Shown here: piece after piece, positions 48,044-56,911 of the stretch
Position numbering within the stretch: position 1 is the stretch's first letter
Layout of the letters: every line of letters starts with the position of its first letter
Source: Photorhabdus australis DSM 17609
Lineage (GTDB): Bacteria; Pseudomonadota; Gammaproteobacteria; Enterobacterales; Enterobacteriaceae
Assembly (NCBI RefSeq): GCF_000711895.1
Contig: NZ_JONO01000012.1
Location: 1 to 64,000, forward strand
Length of the DNA: 64,000 nt
Direction: 5' to 3'
The notes under the pieces: generated by a model
Told to the model about the DNA's origin: nothing
Databases searched by the model: none
Seen by the model: the letters and a program-made list of their open reading frames with translations, nothing else
Made by a program: the position numbers and the translations under genes

Positions 48044-49903
48044 ATGATTTTTGCCACTGCAGGTCATGTTGACCATGGTAAAACGACACTGATTCAAGCG
48101 ATTACCGGTGTTAATACGGCACATTTGCCGGAAGAGAAAAAGCGAGGTATGACCATTGATCTAGGTTATGCCTATTGGCCACAACCAGATGGGTCTTCGG
48201 TTGGTTTTGTTGATGTACCCGGACATGAAAAATTTCTTGCCAATATGCTGGCAGGGATCGGGGGTATCGATCATGTTTTGCTAGTGGTTGCCTGTGACGA
48301 TGGCGTCATGGCGCAAACCAAAGAGCATTTGGCAATTCTGCGTTTGATTGGCTGTTCTGTAATGACAGTTGTACTCACTAAGGCCGATCGGGTGGCAGCG
48401 CCGCGGGTAGTTGAAGTGCGCCAACAGATTGAATATGAACTGACAACTCAGGGTTGGATTGATTCCCCTTTGTTTATTACAGCTACCACGGATGAAGACA
48501 GTATTGCCCTTCTGCGGCAGCATTTGTTGCAGTTACACCAACAAAACAGACCGCATGAAAAATTGAATCAGCGTTTTCGTCTGGCGATAGATCGCGCTTT
48601 CAGTGTAAAAGGCGCGGGTCTGGTGGTAACGGGAACGGCATTGGCCGGCAAGGTCAGTGTGGGGGATAGCCTTTGGCTGACTGGCTGTGATAAGTCAGTC
48701 AGGGTACGTGGTCTGCATGCTCAGAATCAACAGACAGATACGGCTCAGGCCGGGCAGCGTATTGCATTGAATATTGCCGGTGATATGAGTAAGGAACAGA
48801 TTTCCCGTGGTGATTGGCTACTTTCCCAACAGCCCTTTGATAATGTGGAAAAGGTGCTGGTAGAACTAGAAGCTGATGAGCCTTTGCAAAACTGGCAATC
48901 TCTTCATATTCATCATGCTGCCAGCCATATCACTGGCCGGATTTCATTACTCAATCAGCTTTCTGATAAGCCTTTGTTGGCTGAATTGGTACTGGATAGT
49001 CCATTGTGGCTGGTTGAGAACGACCGATTGATATTGCGTGATATTAGCGCCAGAAGAACGCTGGCTGGCGTACGAGTGATAAACTTACATTCTCCTCGCC
49101 GTGGTAAGCGTCAGCCAGAGTTTTTGCATTGGCTCACTCTGCTTGCCAGAGCCTCGGATCATGCTGCTAATTTAGTACTCCATTTATCACGCGGGGCTTT
49201 TTCCCTTAACCATTTTTCCTGGGCGCGTCAGTTAACGGAAGAGACTCTCAATCAGCTAATAGCTAATATGGATGTGATGATTGCTGATGGTATGGTGTTA
49301 TCACAGCGTCATGCTGAGCTGGCAGAACAGAAACTATTACAGGTTTTGGCTGAATATCATCAGCAGCATGCTGATCAACTGGGTTTGGGGAAAGCACGTT
49401 TAAAACGGATGGCTTTACCAACATTAAATGAAGCGCTGGTTTATGGTCTAATCGATGTATTGCTTGATCATGGACAATTGGAACAAGCGCGTGGTTGGTT
49501 ATTTCTTCCTGAACATGGTTTGGCTTTTAGTGACGAACAGGAAAAACTGTGGCAGCGAATAGTACCCTATTTCGCAGATGATCCTTGGTGGGTACGTGAT
49601 TTGGCTGCTGATTTAGAGGAAGAAGAGGTGACAATTCGCAGTTTATTGAAAAAAGCGGCGCAATTGGGACATATTACGGCTGTTGTTCATGATCGCTATT
49701 ATTGTAGCCAACGAATTCAGCAATTCGCAGAACTTATCCGTAAGTTTGATCAAAATCATGGTGGGATCACTGCTGCTGATTTTCGTGATGAACTGGGTAT
49801 TGGCCGTAAACTGGCTATTCAGATATTGGAATTCTTTGATCGCAGCGGTTTTACCCGTCGTCAGGCTGAGCGACATATTCTCAGGGATGATGGGCTATTT
49901 TGA
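48044..49903 (+). CDS. selB: Selenocysteine-specific elongation factor SelB
   Basis: A 619-residue factor (E. coli 614). The G domain begins MIFATAGHVDHGKTTLIQAI, with DLGYAYW, DVPGHEKF and TKAD. The C-terminal winged-helix repeats that bind the SECIS hairpin end with ILEFFDRSGFTRRQAERHIL. It delivers Sec-tRNA to the fdoG UGA. selC is not in the window. Confidence 0.98.
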   Translation: MIFATAGHVDHGKTTLIQAITGVNTAHLPEEKKRGMTIDLGYAYWPQPDGSSVGFVDVPGHEKFLANMLAGIGGIDHVLLVVACDDGVMAQTKEHLAILRLIGCSVMTVVLTKADRVAAPRVVEVRQQIEYELTTQGWIDSPLFITATTDEDSIALLRQHLLQLHQQNRPHEKLNQRFRLAIDRAFSVKGAGLVVTGTALAGKVSVGDSLWLTGCDKSVRVRGLHAQNQQTDTAQAGQRIALNIAGDMSKEQISRGDWLLSQQPFDNVEKVLVELEADEPLQNWQSLHIHHAASHITGRISLLNQLSDKPLLAELVLDSPLWLVENDRLILRDISARRTLAGVRVINLHSPRRGKRQPEFLHWLTLLARASDHAANLVLHLSRGAFSLNHFSWARQLTEETLNQLIANMDVMIADGMVLSQRHAELAEQKLLQVLAEYHQQHADQLGLGKARLKRMALPTLNEALVYGLIDVLLDHGQLEQARGWLFLPEHGLAFSDEQEKLWQRIVPYFADDPWWVRDLAADLEEEEVTIRSLLKKAAQLGHITAVVHDRYYCSQRIQQFAELIRKFDQNHGGITAADFRDELGIGRKLAIQILEFFDRSGFTRRQAERHILRDDGLF

Positions 49904-50034
49904 TGATGTTTGTATTCGACAAGTGGATAGGATCGGTAATAATGATAGTTTTGTTTCGATTGATTTAACTTGTCTGTGTTATTTTTGCCAACGGTGACTA
50001 GTATGAGCTTTCTATTAACTGGGTTTAGTACGAT

Positions 50035-51684
50035 ATGAAAAAGAAGATAATATCGAGTGTTTATCTGGGATTATTGTTTATTGCAACTTTAATACTGCTT
50101 TTTGAAAAAAGTGATGCTATTTATCCAGCATTGATAGCTCTCGGTGTATTTGGTGCGATATTTGGTTTGGTGTTCTTTGTATCGGCCAGGTTACTGTTTT
50201 CTGTTGCCTTTACCGGAACACTGTTTATTATCTTTAAGTTTCTCAATCAGATAAAAGTTCATTACTACAAAGAACAGCTAATGTTCTCTGACCTGAATTT
50301 AATGTTTGATCCTGCTAATCAGGAAACATTGCGGCATTATTGGCTGGCTGGCCTGGCAGTGATTGCTATGTTTATCTGGTTGATTTTTAATATGGTGCTC
50401 AGCTGGAAAAAGTCATCACCTTCCCGTGGTTTCAAATGGCGTATTGTCAGCCTGGTGTTGGTTGTGATTTGTGTATGGGAAGTGAGTGCTACCGCCAATG
50501 CGTTTAGAGATCAGTGGGAGTCTTCGTTACCAAAAGGGCGTGGTACAGTCACTAATATGGTGATGTCAGCTAAAGATGCCAAATATCATGCTCCTCAGTT
50601 TGGGCAATCATCCGATTATTTCCTGCAACAGGCTAAGCATGTCACGCTGCCTGTGCCGCAGTCGGAAATTAAGCCAGATGTGGTGATGTTATTGCAGGAA
50701 TCAACAGTTACCCCATATATCTATCAATTACCGGATGATTCACGGTTACCTAATCTTTATATGTTCCAGCGGAATACCGGGGTTAGTGCTCAAAGCCCCA
50801 TGAGAGTACAAACTTTTGGCGGTGGTACCTGGTTATCTGAATTCTCTGCTTTGACGGGTTTGAATACGGATGATTTTGGTTCACGTAAAAATGCTGTTTT
50901 TTATTTTATCGTCGATCACTTGAAATACAGTCTGTTCCGCGAGATGAAACAAAATGGCTATTACACCGTTGTTCTGACACCATTTAATAAATCCTCTTAT
51001 CATTCTGGCCATGCTTACCAGACGCTGGGAGTTGACCGTATTATCCAACCGCAGGAATTAGGCTATCCCGCCAGTATTGACGAAAATCTGTGGACTATCC
51101 CTACACAGGATATGTTGAATTATGTAAAAGAAATCTTGGGACAGGAAACGGATAAGCCGCTGTTTATTTTCTCTCTGACCATGTATGAACATGGCCCGTA
51201 TGATGAAGATCATGCTGATGATTACGGACTTGCTGGGCATGTGAAAAGTTCACAGGCAGCGGGTAAGTTCAGTCACTATATGGAAAAAATCAAGGCTTCT
51301 GATTCAGCAATTAAAGATTTCAGCGAGTTTGTTGCTAAACGGGAAAAGCCAACAATCTTCCTCTATTTCGGTGATCATCAACCTAATATCAACTTAGATG
51401 AGTATGATAGTGTATTTCCAAATCCGGGTTATATCACTCAGTTTACTATGCGGGATAATCTGAAACAGGGAGAACCTGTTCAGACTGATGAATTGACGGA
51501 TATTTCATTCCTGGGTGGAATGATTATGGAGAGAGCTAAATTGGATGTTTCACCTTTTTATCGGGCGAATATGACGATGCGCCATCTCTGTCGAGGAGCG
51601 CTGGATGATTGTCAGGATAAAGAGTTGGTGGATAGCTATAAACACTATATTTATCAGCAACTGGCAGCTGCAGATAAAAAGTAA
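50035..51684 (+). CDS. LTA-synthase-type sulfatase-fold transferase (phosphoglycerol/phosphoethanolamine transferase-like)
   Basis: A 549-residue inner-membrane protein. Five TM helices occupy ~residues 1-155; the rest is a periplasmic alkaline-phosphatase-superfamily domain. DVVMLLQESTVTPY carries a metal-binding glutamate, GGGTWLSEFSALTGL the likely nucleophilic threonine, and YFGDHQPN the metal-binding Asp-His. Such enzymes transfer phospho-head groups from lipids to glycans or lipid A. The exact acceptor cannot be told from sequence. No partner genes; moderate GC like the chromosome. Confidence 0.8.
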   Translation: MKKKIISSVYLGLLFIATLILLFEKSDAIYPALIALGVFGAIFGLVFFVSARLLFSVAFTGTLFIIFKFLNQIKVHYYKEQLMFSDLNLMFDPANQETLRHYWLAGLAVIAMFIWLIFNMVLSWKKSSPSRGFKWRIVSLVLVVICVWEVSATANAFRDQWESSLPKGRGTVTNMVMSAKDAKYHAPQFGQSSDYFLQQAKHVTLPVPQSEIKPDVVMLLQESTVTPYIYQLPDDSRLPNLYMFQRNTGVSAQSPMRVQTFGGGTWLSEFSALTGLNTDDFGSRKNAVFYFIVDHLKYSLFREMKQNGYYTVVLTPFNKSSYHSGHAYQTLGVDRIIQPQELGYPASIDENLWTIPTQDMLNYVKEILGQETDKPLFIFSLTMYEHGPYDEDHADDYGLAGHVKSSQAAGKFSHYMEKIKASDSAIKDFSEFVAKREKPTIFLYFGDHQPNINLDEYDSVFPNPGYITQFTMRDNLKQGEPVQTDELTDISFLGGMIMERAKLDVSPFYRANMTMRHLCRGALDDCQDKELVDSYKHYIYQQLAAADKK

Positions 51685-52050
51685 GTCACAAAGTAATAAG
51701 TAGTGGGTGCCATATAAATATGGCACTTGCTGTATTTTAAATGCCAGTAAACTCTCTCTAATTTTTTTGACTATTTCTTAATTACGTTTTCAATCGTTTG
51801 TTGTAACAGAATAATAGAGGATATTATCCACTCTATTATTAAATTGTTCGCATATTCAGTTAATAAAATCATTCAATGTCATTGATAGTGTCGAGAATTA
51901 AATATATTCAGTGCAGATAAATATATAAATGAAATGTCAGTCTGACTAATGGAGTTAGATTGATATCACATAATTATACAGGCCAATTCTTATTTAGCCT
52001 CAGCCAGTGTTAAAGTGTAAATATTTCTTATGTATTTTGCAGGAATTAAA
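51685..52050. other. AT-rich gap with one inverted repeat
   Basis: No gene is supported. A perfect 10-bp inverted repeat AATAATAGAG / CTCTATTATT with an 11-nt loop lies at about 51810-51841 and lacks a T tract; it could be an operator or a weak terminator. Confidence 0.4.
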
Positions 52051-52354
52051 GATGATTAAACCCGCATCAGATGTCATTCCAGGTTATTTCTATGGCGATG
52101 GTCAAACACTCGGTATGTCTTCTGGACTATGGGTTTTGCAATAAATGGCAACCTTTTGGCTGGATAAACTGAAAGAACTTTGTGACTTTATTGGTGCCAG
52201 AATGGACATCATGGAGTCTATTTCTTGTGCTCTGGCCATGGTGGATTTGTTGATGGTTATCCGGTTAGGTGTGCGATTTTTTTGCGCCGACCTCGGGGGA
52301 GATGCGGACGCTATCAATGCCATGGTTGGAGCCATTCGCTGCTTTCTTTATTAA
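52051..52354 (+). pseudogene. ADP-ribosylglycohydrolase (YegU-like) remnant
   Basis: Two short frames remain: MIKPASDVIPGYFYGDGQTL...(30 codons), then a frame from 52145 ending FFCADLGGDADAINAMVGAI. The latter matches the metal-binding C-terminal motif of ADP-ribosylglycohydrolases (A.NLGGD.DTI.AM.GAI). The catalytic N-terminus is missing. A PfkB kinase follows, and this hydrolase-kinase pair is known in enterobacteria (yegU-yegV), supporting the assignment. Confidence 0.6.
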
Positions 52355-52395
52355 GCCGGGTTATGGCTTATATTTAGCCTGAAAAGGAGAGCCTG

Positions 52396-53316
52396 ATGGG
52401 AGAGTTACTGCCGATTACTGTGGTCGGTGCTGCTGCGGGAGATATTGTTCTCAATTTACCAAGGCTTCCTCGCAGCGGTGAAGACCAGGAAGCAAAAGAA
52501 ATTGATAGGCAGATCGGCGGTTCAGGTTTTAATGTTGCGCGGGCTTTGGTCCGTCTGAAAATCCCTGTGATTAATGGTATACCGGTTGGGCATGGATATT
52601 GGGGTGAGCGGATAACTAAAGAGATGCAAGCTCTTGGACTTAAGGTCACGTTAACCAACTCATATCTTGATAATGGTTGGTGTCTGGCAATGGTCGAACC
52701 GAATGGAGAGAGAAGTTTTGTTTCCGTTAGTGGCTGTGAAGTTGACTGGAGTGCGGCAATGCTCTCCTCTATTTTTCTTCCGGAAAAGGGGTATCTCTAT
52801 GCCAGTGGTTATGTCATGGCGGGCAAAACTACGGCGATTTTGCGTGACTGGTTACTGATGTCACCTCCTGGACAGACGTTGTTGCTGGATTTTGGTCCGC
52901 GTTTACCAGAGATAGATCCCGCCTTCATTGATGCATTGCCTGCTGACCGAACCATTCTGACACTGAACCGTGATGAGATTGCTATGTTGTGTGGAGAAGG
53001 CGATTTTGTCACTCAGGCCAGTTATTATTCTAGTACAAGAAAAATCACAATTATCTGTCGGTTAGGTTCACAAGGGACATGGATATGCCTGCCTGATAGC
53101 GTCCCCGAGCATGTTCCCTCCTATAAGGTGAAAGTGGTAGATACTATCGGAGCCGGTGATGCTCACAGTAGTGGCATGCTGGCTGGTTTATCACAAGGAA
53201 TGTCTCTGAGGGAGGCCGTTGAGCTTGGCAATCGTGTTGCTGCTATTGTTGTTAATCGTTCTGGTGCTGCTGGTGCACCAACTATAAAAGAGCTAGAGGA
53301 GTTTGTGTTTGAATAA
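52396..53316 (+). CDS. PfkB-family carbohydrate kinase (YegV-like)
   Basis: A 306-residue sugar kinase. The N-terminal glycine pair region is DRQIGGSGFNVARALVRL, and the catalytic signature DTIGAGDAHSSGMLAGL carries the base Asp (the usual F after GAGD is replaced by H). It phosphorylates a sugar or nucleoside of unknown identity. Ribosome site AAGGAGA precedes the start. Upstream is a dead ADP-ribosylglycohydrolase; downstream an MFS transporter begins 47 nt later, probably in the same operon. Confidence 0.85.
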   Translation: MGELLPITVVGAAAGDIVLNLPRLPRSGEDQEAKEIDRQIGGSGFNVARALVRLKIPVINGIPVGHGYWGERITKEMQALGLKVTLTNSYLDNGWCLAMVEPNGERSFVSVSGCEVDWSAAMLSSIFLPEKGYLYASGYVMAGKTTAILRDWLLMSPPGQTLLLDFGPRLPEIDPAFIDALPADRTILTLNRDEIAMLCGEGDFVTQASYYSSTRKITIICRLGSQGTWICLPDSVPEHVPSYKVKVVDTIGAGDAHSSGMLAGLSQGMSLREAVELGNRVAAIVVNRSGAAGAPTIKELEEFVFE

Positions 53317-53363
53317 TCACCTTCAGACATTACACCTCTTAAATTTTAAGGGATGTAGTCAAA

Positions 53364-54581
53364 ATGAGTTCAATACTTCCAGGTTGGAAGCGAAAAACAG
53401 CTTTATTTCTATCAGCTCAAACAATTTCTCTGTTGGGGTCTTCCATTGTCCAGTTCTCTATCGTCTGGTATATCACTTTAAGCACATCATCAGGAGAAAT
53501 GCTGGCTATTTCTGTACTCTGTGCATTTCTTCCACAGGTATTAATCTCTTTGTTTGCCGGTGTTTGGGCGGATACTTACAACCGTAAGTTGCTCAGCATT
53601 GCCTCTGATGCGTTAACTGCATTAGTGACTCTTGGCTTGGCGTTCTCTTTTATGCTTGGATTCAAGAGCATTGAATTACTATTTGTAGCATTGGTTTTAC
53701 GTTCATTTTGTACAGGGATTCAGACTCCAGCAGTGAATGCGATCATTCCGCAACTGGTCCCGAAAGAGAAATTACTGCGGGTTAATGGTATTAATACTTC
53801 TCTGACTTCACTGATGATGTTGGCATCTCCTGCCATCGGTGGTTTTTTGTATTCTCAAACTTCGCTTGAAAATATTTTTTTAGTGGATGTGGTGACTGCC
53901 ATTATTGGCATTAGTATTGTTGCATTTATTCCTATTCCTACGGTAGCTTCTGATTCCATGCCGGATAATAAATTTCAGGCAGTTTTGGCTGGTTTTCGCT
54001 ATTTGCGAGAGAATAAGATAATTAGAAATCTTTTGATTTTCCTGATTTGTGATTGCTTCCTGGTTAGTCCTGCTGCGTTTTTGACACCGCTATTAGTTAA
54101 CCGGACATTTGGTGAGGAATCATGGCGTTTAGCGATTAATGAAGTGACATTTAGTGCGGGAGCAGTTTTAGGCGGATTGCTGATTTCTTTTTTGAATGAA
54201 TATAAAAATAAACTGCGTATAACAGCAGTAGCTTGCGCGCTTTCTGGTATATTTACGATTGCTCTTGGCTACGCGTATTGGTTCCCGCTTTATCTGGCAT
54301 TAAACGTCTTTTTGGGCATGATAATGCCTTGTTTTAACGCACCGATAGTAGCAACTTTTCAGGAAAAGGTTAAACCTGAGATGATGGGGAGGGTATTTAG
54401 TTTAGTCCAAATATCTATGTCCTGTTCTTTGCCATTAGGTATGGTGTTGTTTGGTCCAGTTGCTGATTATATTAGTGTTCAATCTCTTTTAATAATATGT
54501 GGTGGGTTGATATTATTGACTGGTGCACTGTTTTTTATGTTTAACGGAGAAGGCAACAGAGAAAGTAGCAGAGTCGTTTAA
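53364..54581 (+). CDS. MFS transporter, DHA3/MefA-like drug efflux type
   Basis: A 405-residue protein with 12 predicted TM helices. The sequence order is that of MefA/EntS-type DHA3 transporters: ALFLSAQTISLLGSSIVQFS, GVWADTYNRKLLSIASD (motif A loop), and TPAVNAIIPQLVPKEKLLRV then NG. The second half carries PEMMGRVFSLVQISMSCSLP. It probably exports drugs or a metabolite. Follows the PfkB kinase closely. Confidence 0.85.
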   Translation: MSSILPGWKRKTALFLSAQTISLLGSSIVQFSIVWYITLSTSSGEMLAISVLCAFLPQVLISLFAGVWADTYNRKLLSIASDALTALVTLGLAFSFMLGFKSIELLFVALVLRSFCTGIQTPAVNAIIPQLVPKEKLLRVNGINTSLTSLMMLASPAIGGFLYSQTSLENIFLVDVVTAIIGISIVAFIPIPTVASDSMPDNKFQAVLAGFRYLRENKIIRNLLIFLICDCFLVSPAAFLTPLLVNRTFGEESWRLAINEVTFSAGAVLGGLLISFLNEYKNKLRITAVACALSGIFTIALGYAYWFPLYLALNVFLGMIMPCFNAPIVATFQEKVKPEMMGRVFSLVQISMSCSLPLGMVLFGPVADYISVQSLLIICGGLILLTGALFFMFNGEGNRESSRVV

Positions 54582-54720
54582 TCCGGCTGGTGTTGCCAAA
54601 GATATCCCATTATTCCTGTTGAATATGGTCAAGTTATGCGATAAGCACAGCGCCGTGAACCAGTGAAAATTACAGATATCGTCAGATGCTAATAAAGATA
54701 TCGCCGCTTGTTGATGACAC

Positions 54721-54829
54721 GTCGATATTATCGACATATCGTTAACATGTGTCGAAATTTACTAATTTTATCGACATAAAATCTTTACGTGTTGATGCCG
54801 TCAACATATACTCGCAACGTGTCGAAAAA
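54721..54829 (+). promoter_or_regulatory. Array of TGTYGA inverted repeats upstream of the Fic gene
   Basis: Three dyads in ~90 bp: GTCGATATTATCGAC (54721-54735), TGTCGA...TCGACA (54750-54776, 15-nt spacer) and TGTTGA-TGCCG-TCAACA (54790-54806). A further single ACGTGTCGA lies at ~54818-54826. A GTTAAC palindrome lies between the first two. The density suggests operators for one regulator controlling the gene at 54846. Confidence 0.55.
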
Positions 54830-54845
54830 AATAGGAAATATAAAC

Positions 54846-55955
54846 ATGACATGGCAGCCCGATGTTCCCTTTAATGCTATTCCCTTATTGCCGCCGACCA
54901 CAAAAGTGATGGAGTCCATTGCAGTATTAAAAGCTTGTATACCCGCCAGAGCTGCGCTGGCTGAGCTTAAACAAGCAGGTGAATTGTTGCCTAATCAGGG
55001 GTTACTTATTAACTTGTTGCCACTGCTGGAAGCAAAAGACAGCTCGGAAATCGAAAATATTGTCACCACTTCGGACAAATTGTTCCAATATGCACAAGAA
55101 GACAGTTTGGCTGATCCTGTAACAAAAGAAGTACTACGCTACCGTACTGCACTTTGCGAAGGGTTCATACAATTAACTCGGCGGCCACTATGCATGAATA
55201 CAGCTATTGAAGTTTGTAGCCGACTAAAAGCTACTGATATGAATATTCGCAAAGTTTCCGGTACAACGCTTAGTAGTCAGGCAACTGGTGAAATTATTTA
55301 TACGCCACCAGTGGGTGAGACTCACATCCGCGATTTGCTCAGCAACTGGGAGCAGTTTCTACATGAGGAAGATGGTATTGATCCACTAATCAAAATGGCT
55401 ATTGCTCACTACCAGTTTGAAGCTATTCATCCATTTACTGATGGTAATGGGCGTATTGGCCGTATCATTAATATCCTCTATCTCATTGATCGAAAGCTTT
55501 TAACGCTGCCAATTCTCTATTTAAGCCGATACATCGTACAACATAAAAGTGATTATTATCGATTGCTCACTCAAGTTACTGCTGTTGGCAAATGGGAAGA
55601 GTGGATAATTTATATGTTGGCTGCGGTAGAGCAAACTGCGAAATGGACCGCTGATAAAATCGCAGCAGTAAGGGTGCTGATTGAATACACCAGCGAGTAT
55701 ATAAAACAGAGCTTGCCTAAAGTTTATAGCCATGAATTGATACAGGTGATATTTGAACAACCTTATTGCCGTATTAGTAATTTGGTGGCGAATAATATCG
55801 CCAAACGGCAAACAGCTTCAGTCTATTTAAAACAGCTGTGTGATATTGGAGTATTACAAGAAATTCAGGCCGGGAAAGAAAAGCTATTTGTACATCCGAA
55901 ACTGGTGCAGCTGATGACTAAAGATAGTAATGAATTGAGTCAATACACAGTTTAG
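54846..55955 (+). CDS. Fic-domain protein with N-terminal autoinhibitory helix
   Basis: A 369-residue Fic protein. Residues 66-71 (SSEIEN) fit the (S/T)xxxE(G/N) inhibitory motif of class II Fic proteins. The AMP-transferase motif HPFTDGNGRIGR is intact at 195-206. The C-terminal ~90 residues look like a winged helix (FEQPYCRISNLVANNIAKRQ). Such proteins usually AMPylate, or remove AMP from, cellular proteins and can bind DNA. The start MTWQPDVPFNAIPLLP follows AGGAAA; the in-frame ATG at 54789 lies inside the repeat array and is rejected. Confidence 0.88.
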   Translation: MTWQPDVPFNAIPLLPPTTKVMESIAVLKACIPARAALAELKQAGELLPNQGLLINLLPLLEAKDSSEIENIVTTSDKLFQYAQEDSLADPVTKEVLRYRTALCEGFIQLTRRPLCMNTAIEVCSRLKATDMNIRKVSGTTLSSQATGEIIYTPPVGETHIRDLLSNWEQFLHEEDGIDPLIKMAIAHYQFEAIHPFTDGNGRIGRIINILYLIDRKLLTLPILYLSRYIVQHKSDYYRLLTQVTAVGKWEEWIIYMLAAVEQTAKWTADKIAAVRVLIEYTSEYIKQSLPKVYSHELIQVIFEQPYCRISNLVANNIAKRQTASVYLKQLCDIGVLQEIQAGKEKLFVHPKLVQLMTKDSNELSQYTV

Positions 55956-55989
55956 GAAGCACATATAAGTAAATATTTGGCAAAGCTTG

Positions 55990-56190
55990 AAGTTGAGTGT
56001 CAGGTAGTAAATTTTTTTGGGGGGGGACAATTTGGCTTATCAATGGCATAGAACGTCCATCACATAACAGGCTGGCCCTCAATGCATGATATTCCCGATA
56101 CGCCCATAATCTTGCAAACCTTCGATACGTTGTTGAATTCTCCGGCCAGATTCAGCAAACCTGTTTTTTATTTGATAATAGGATTGTTAG
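55990..56190 (-). mobile_element. Degenerate transposase remnants (IS481-like and another family)
   Basis: One minus-strand frame contains LLNLAGEFNNVSKVCKIMGV, like the helix-turn-helix start of IS481-type transposases. Another frame downstream reads REYHALRASLLCDGRSMPLI, resembling an internal piece of IS4-type transposases. Neither has a start, catalytic set or ends. A T7-G8 homopolymer junction is at 56012-56026. The rest of 55956-56296 contains nothing else I can support. Confidence 0.42.
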
Positions 56191-56296
56191 TATGAAGCAT
56201 GTAGATCAAATTTATGCAGAATATTCATGAATACTAGGGTCATTATCGGCGAAAAAGCAGAGATATCTTGAAGCTTATTATGGTTAAGGATATTTA

Positions 56297-56893
56297 ATGT
56301 TACGTTATCCATTGTTATTTATTATTGTTTTTATGCTTTCTGGCTGTGGATATAACGATATCCAATCCAGTGATGAAAAAGTTAACTCAAGTTGGGCTGA
56401 AGTACTAAATCAGTATCAACGTCGGGCTGATCTGGTACCAAATCTGGTGGCAACGGTAAAAGGTTACTCAAGCCACGAAGCGAGTGTTCTGGAAGCGGTA
56501 ACTAAAGCACGAGCCAACGCTATGGCAGCGACTGCCGCGTTACAACATAAACCGGATGACTTACGAGCACTTCAGCAGTGGCAGCAATCACAACAAACGC
56601 TGACTGGCACGTTATCACGTTTGAATATCATTAGTGAGAATTACCCGGAATTGAAAGCTGATTCGTTATATCGTGATTTGATGGTTCAGCTTGAAGGTAC
56701 TGAAAACCGCATTGCGGTGGCACGTGGGCGCTATGTAGTCGCTGTTCAGCAATACAACACGTTAATTCGTCAGTTTCCTGGCGTATTGATGGCGAAATTG
56801 ATGGGTTACCATGCAAAGGTTAATTTTTTATCTGCGAATGAAGATGTAGTTTCTCAGGTGCCGACAGTCGACTTTGGGGTTGCATATCATTAA
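56297..56893 (+). CDS. LemA-family lipoprotein
   Basis: A 198-residue protein with a signal peptide and lipobox (LLFIIVFMLSGCG, Cys ~17), then the LemA helical repeats: NSSWAEVLNQYQRRADLVPN, LEAVTKARANAM and LMVQLEGTENRIAVARGRYV. LemA proteins commonly sit beside TPM-domain proteins, as here (18 nt to the next start). Role probably in envelope stress or assembly; unknown in detail. Confidence 0.9.
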   Translation: MLRYPLLFIIVFMLSGCGYNDIQSSDEKVNSSWAEVLNQYQRRADLVPNLVATVKGYSSHEASVLEAVTKARANAMAATAALQHKPDDLRALQQWQQSQQTLTGTLSRLNIISENYPELKADSLYRDLMVQLEGTENRIAVARGRYVVAVQQYNTLIRQFPGVLMAKLMGYHAKVNFLSANEDVVSQVPTVDFGVAYH

Positions 56894-56911
56894 AAGAATT
56901 TGGTGGTTTAT

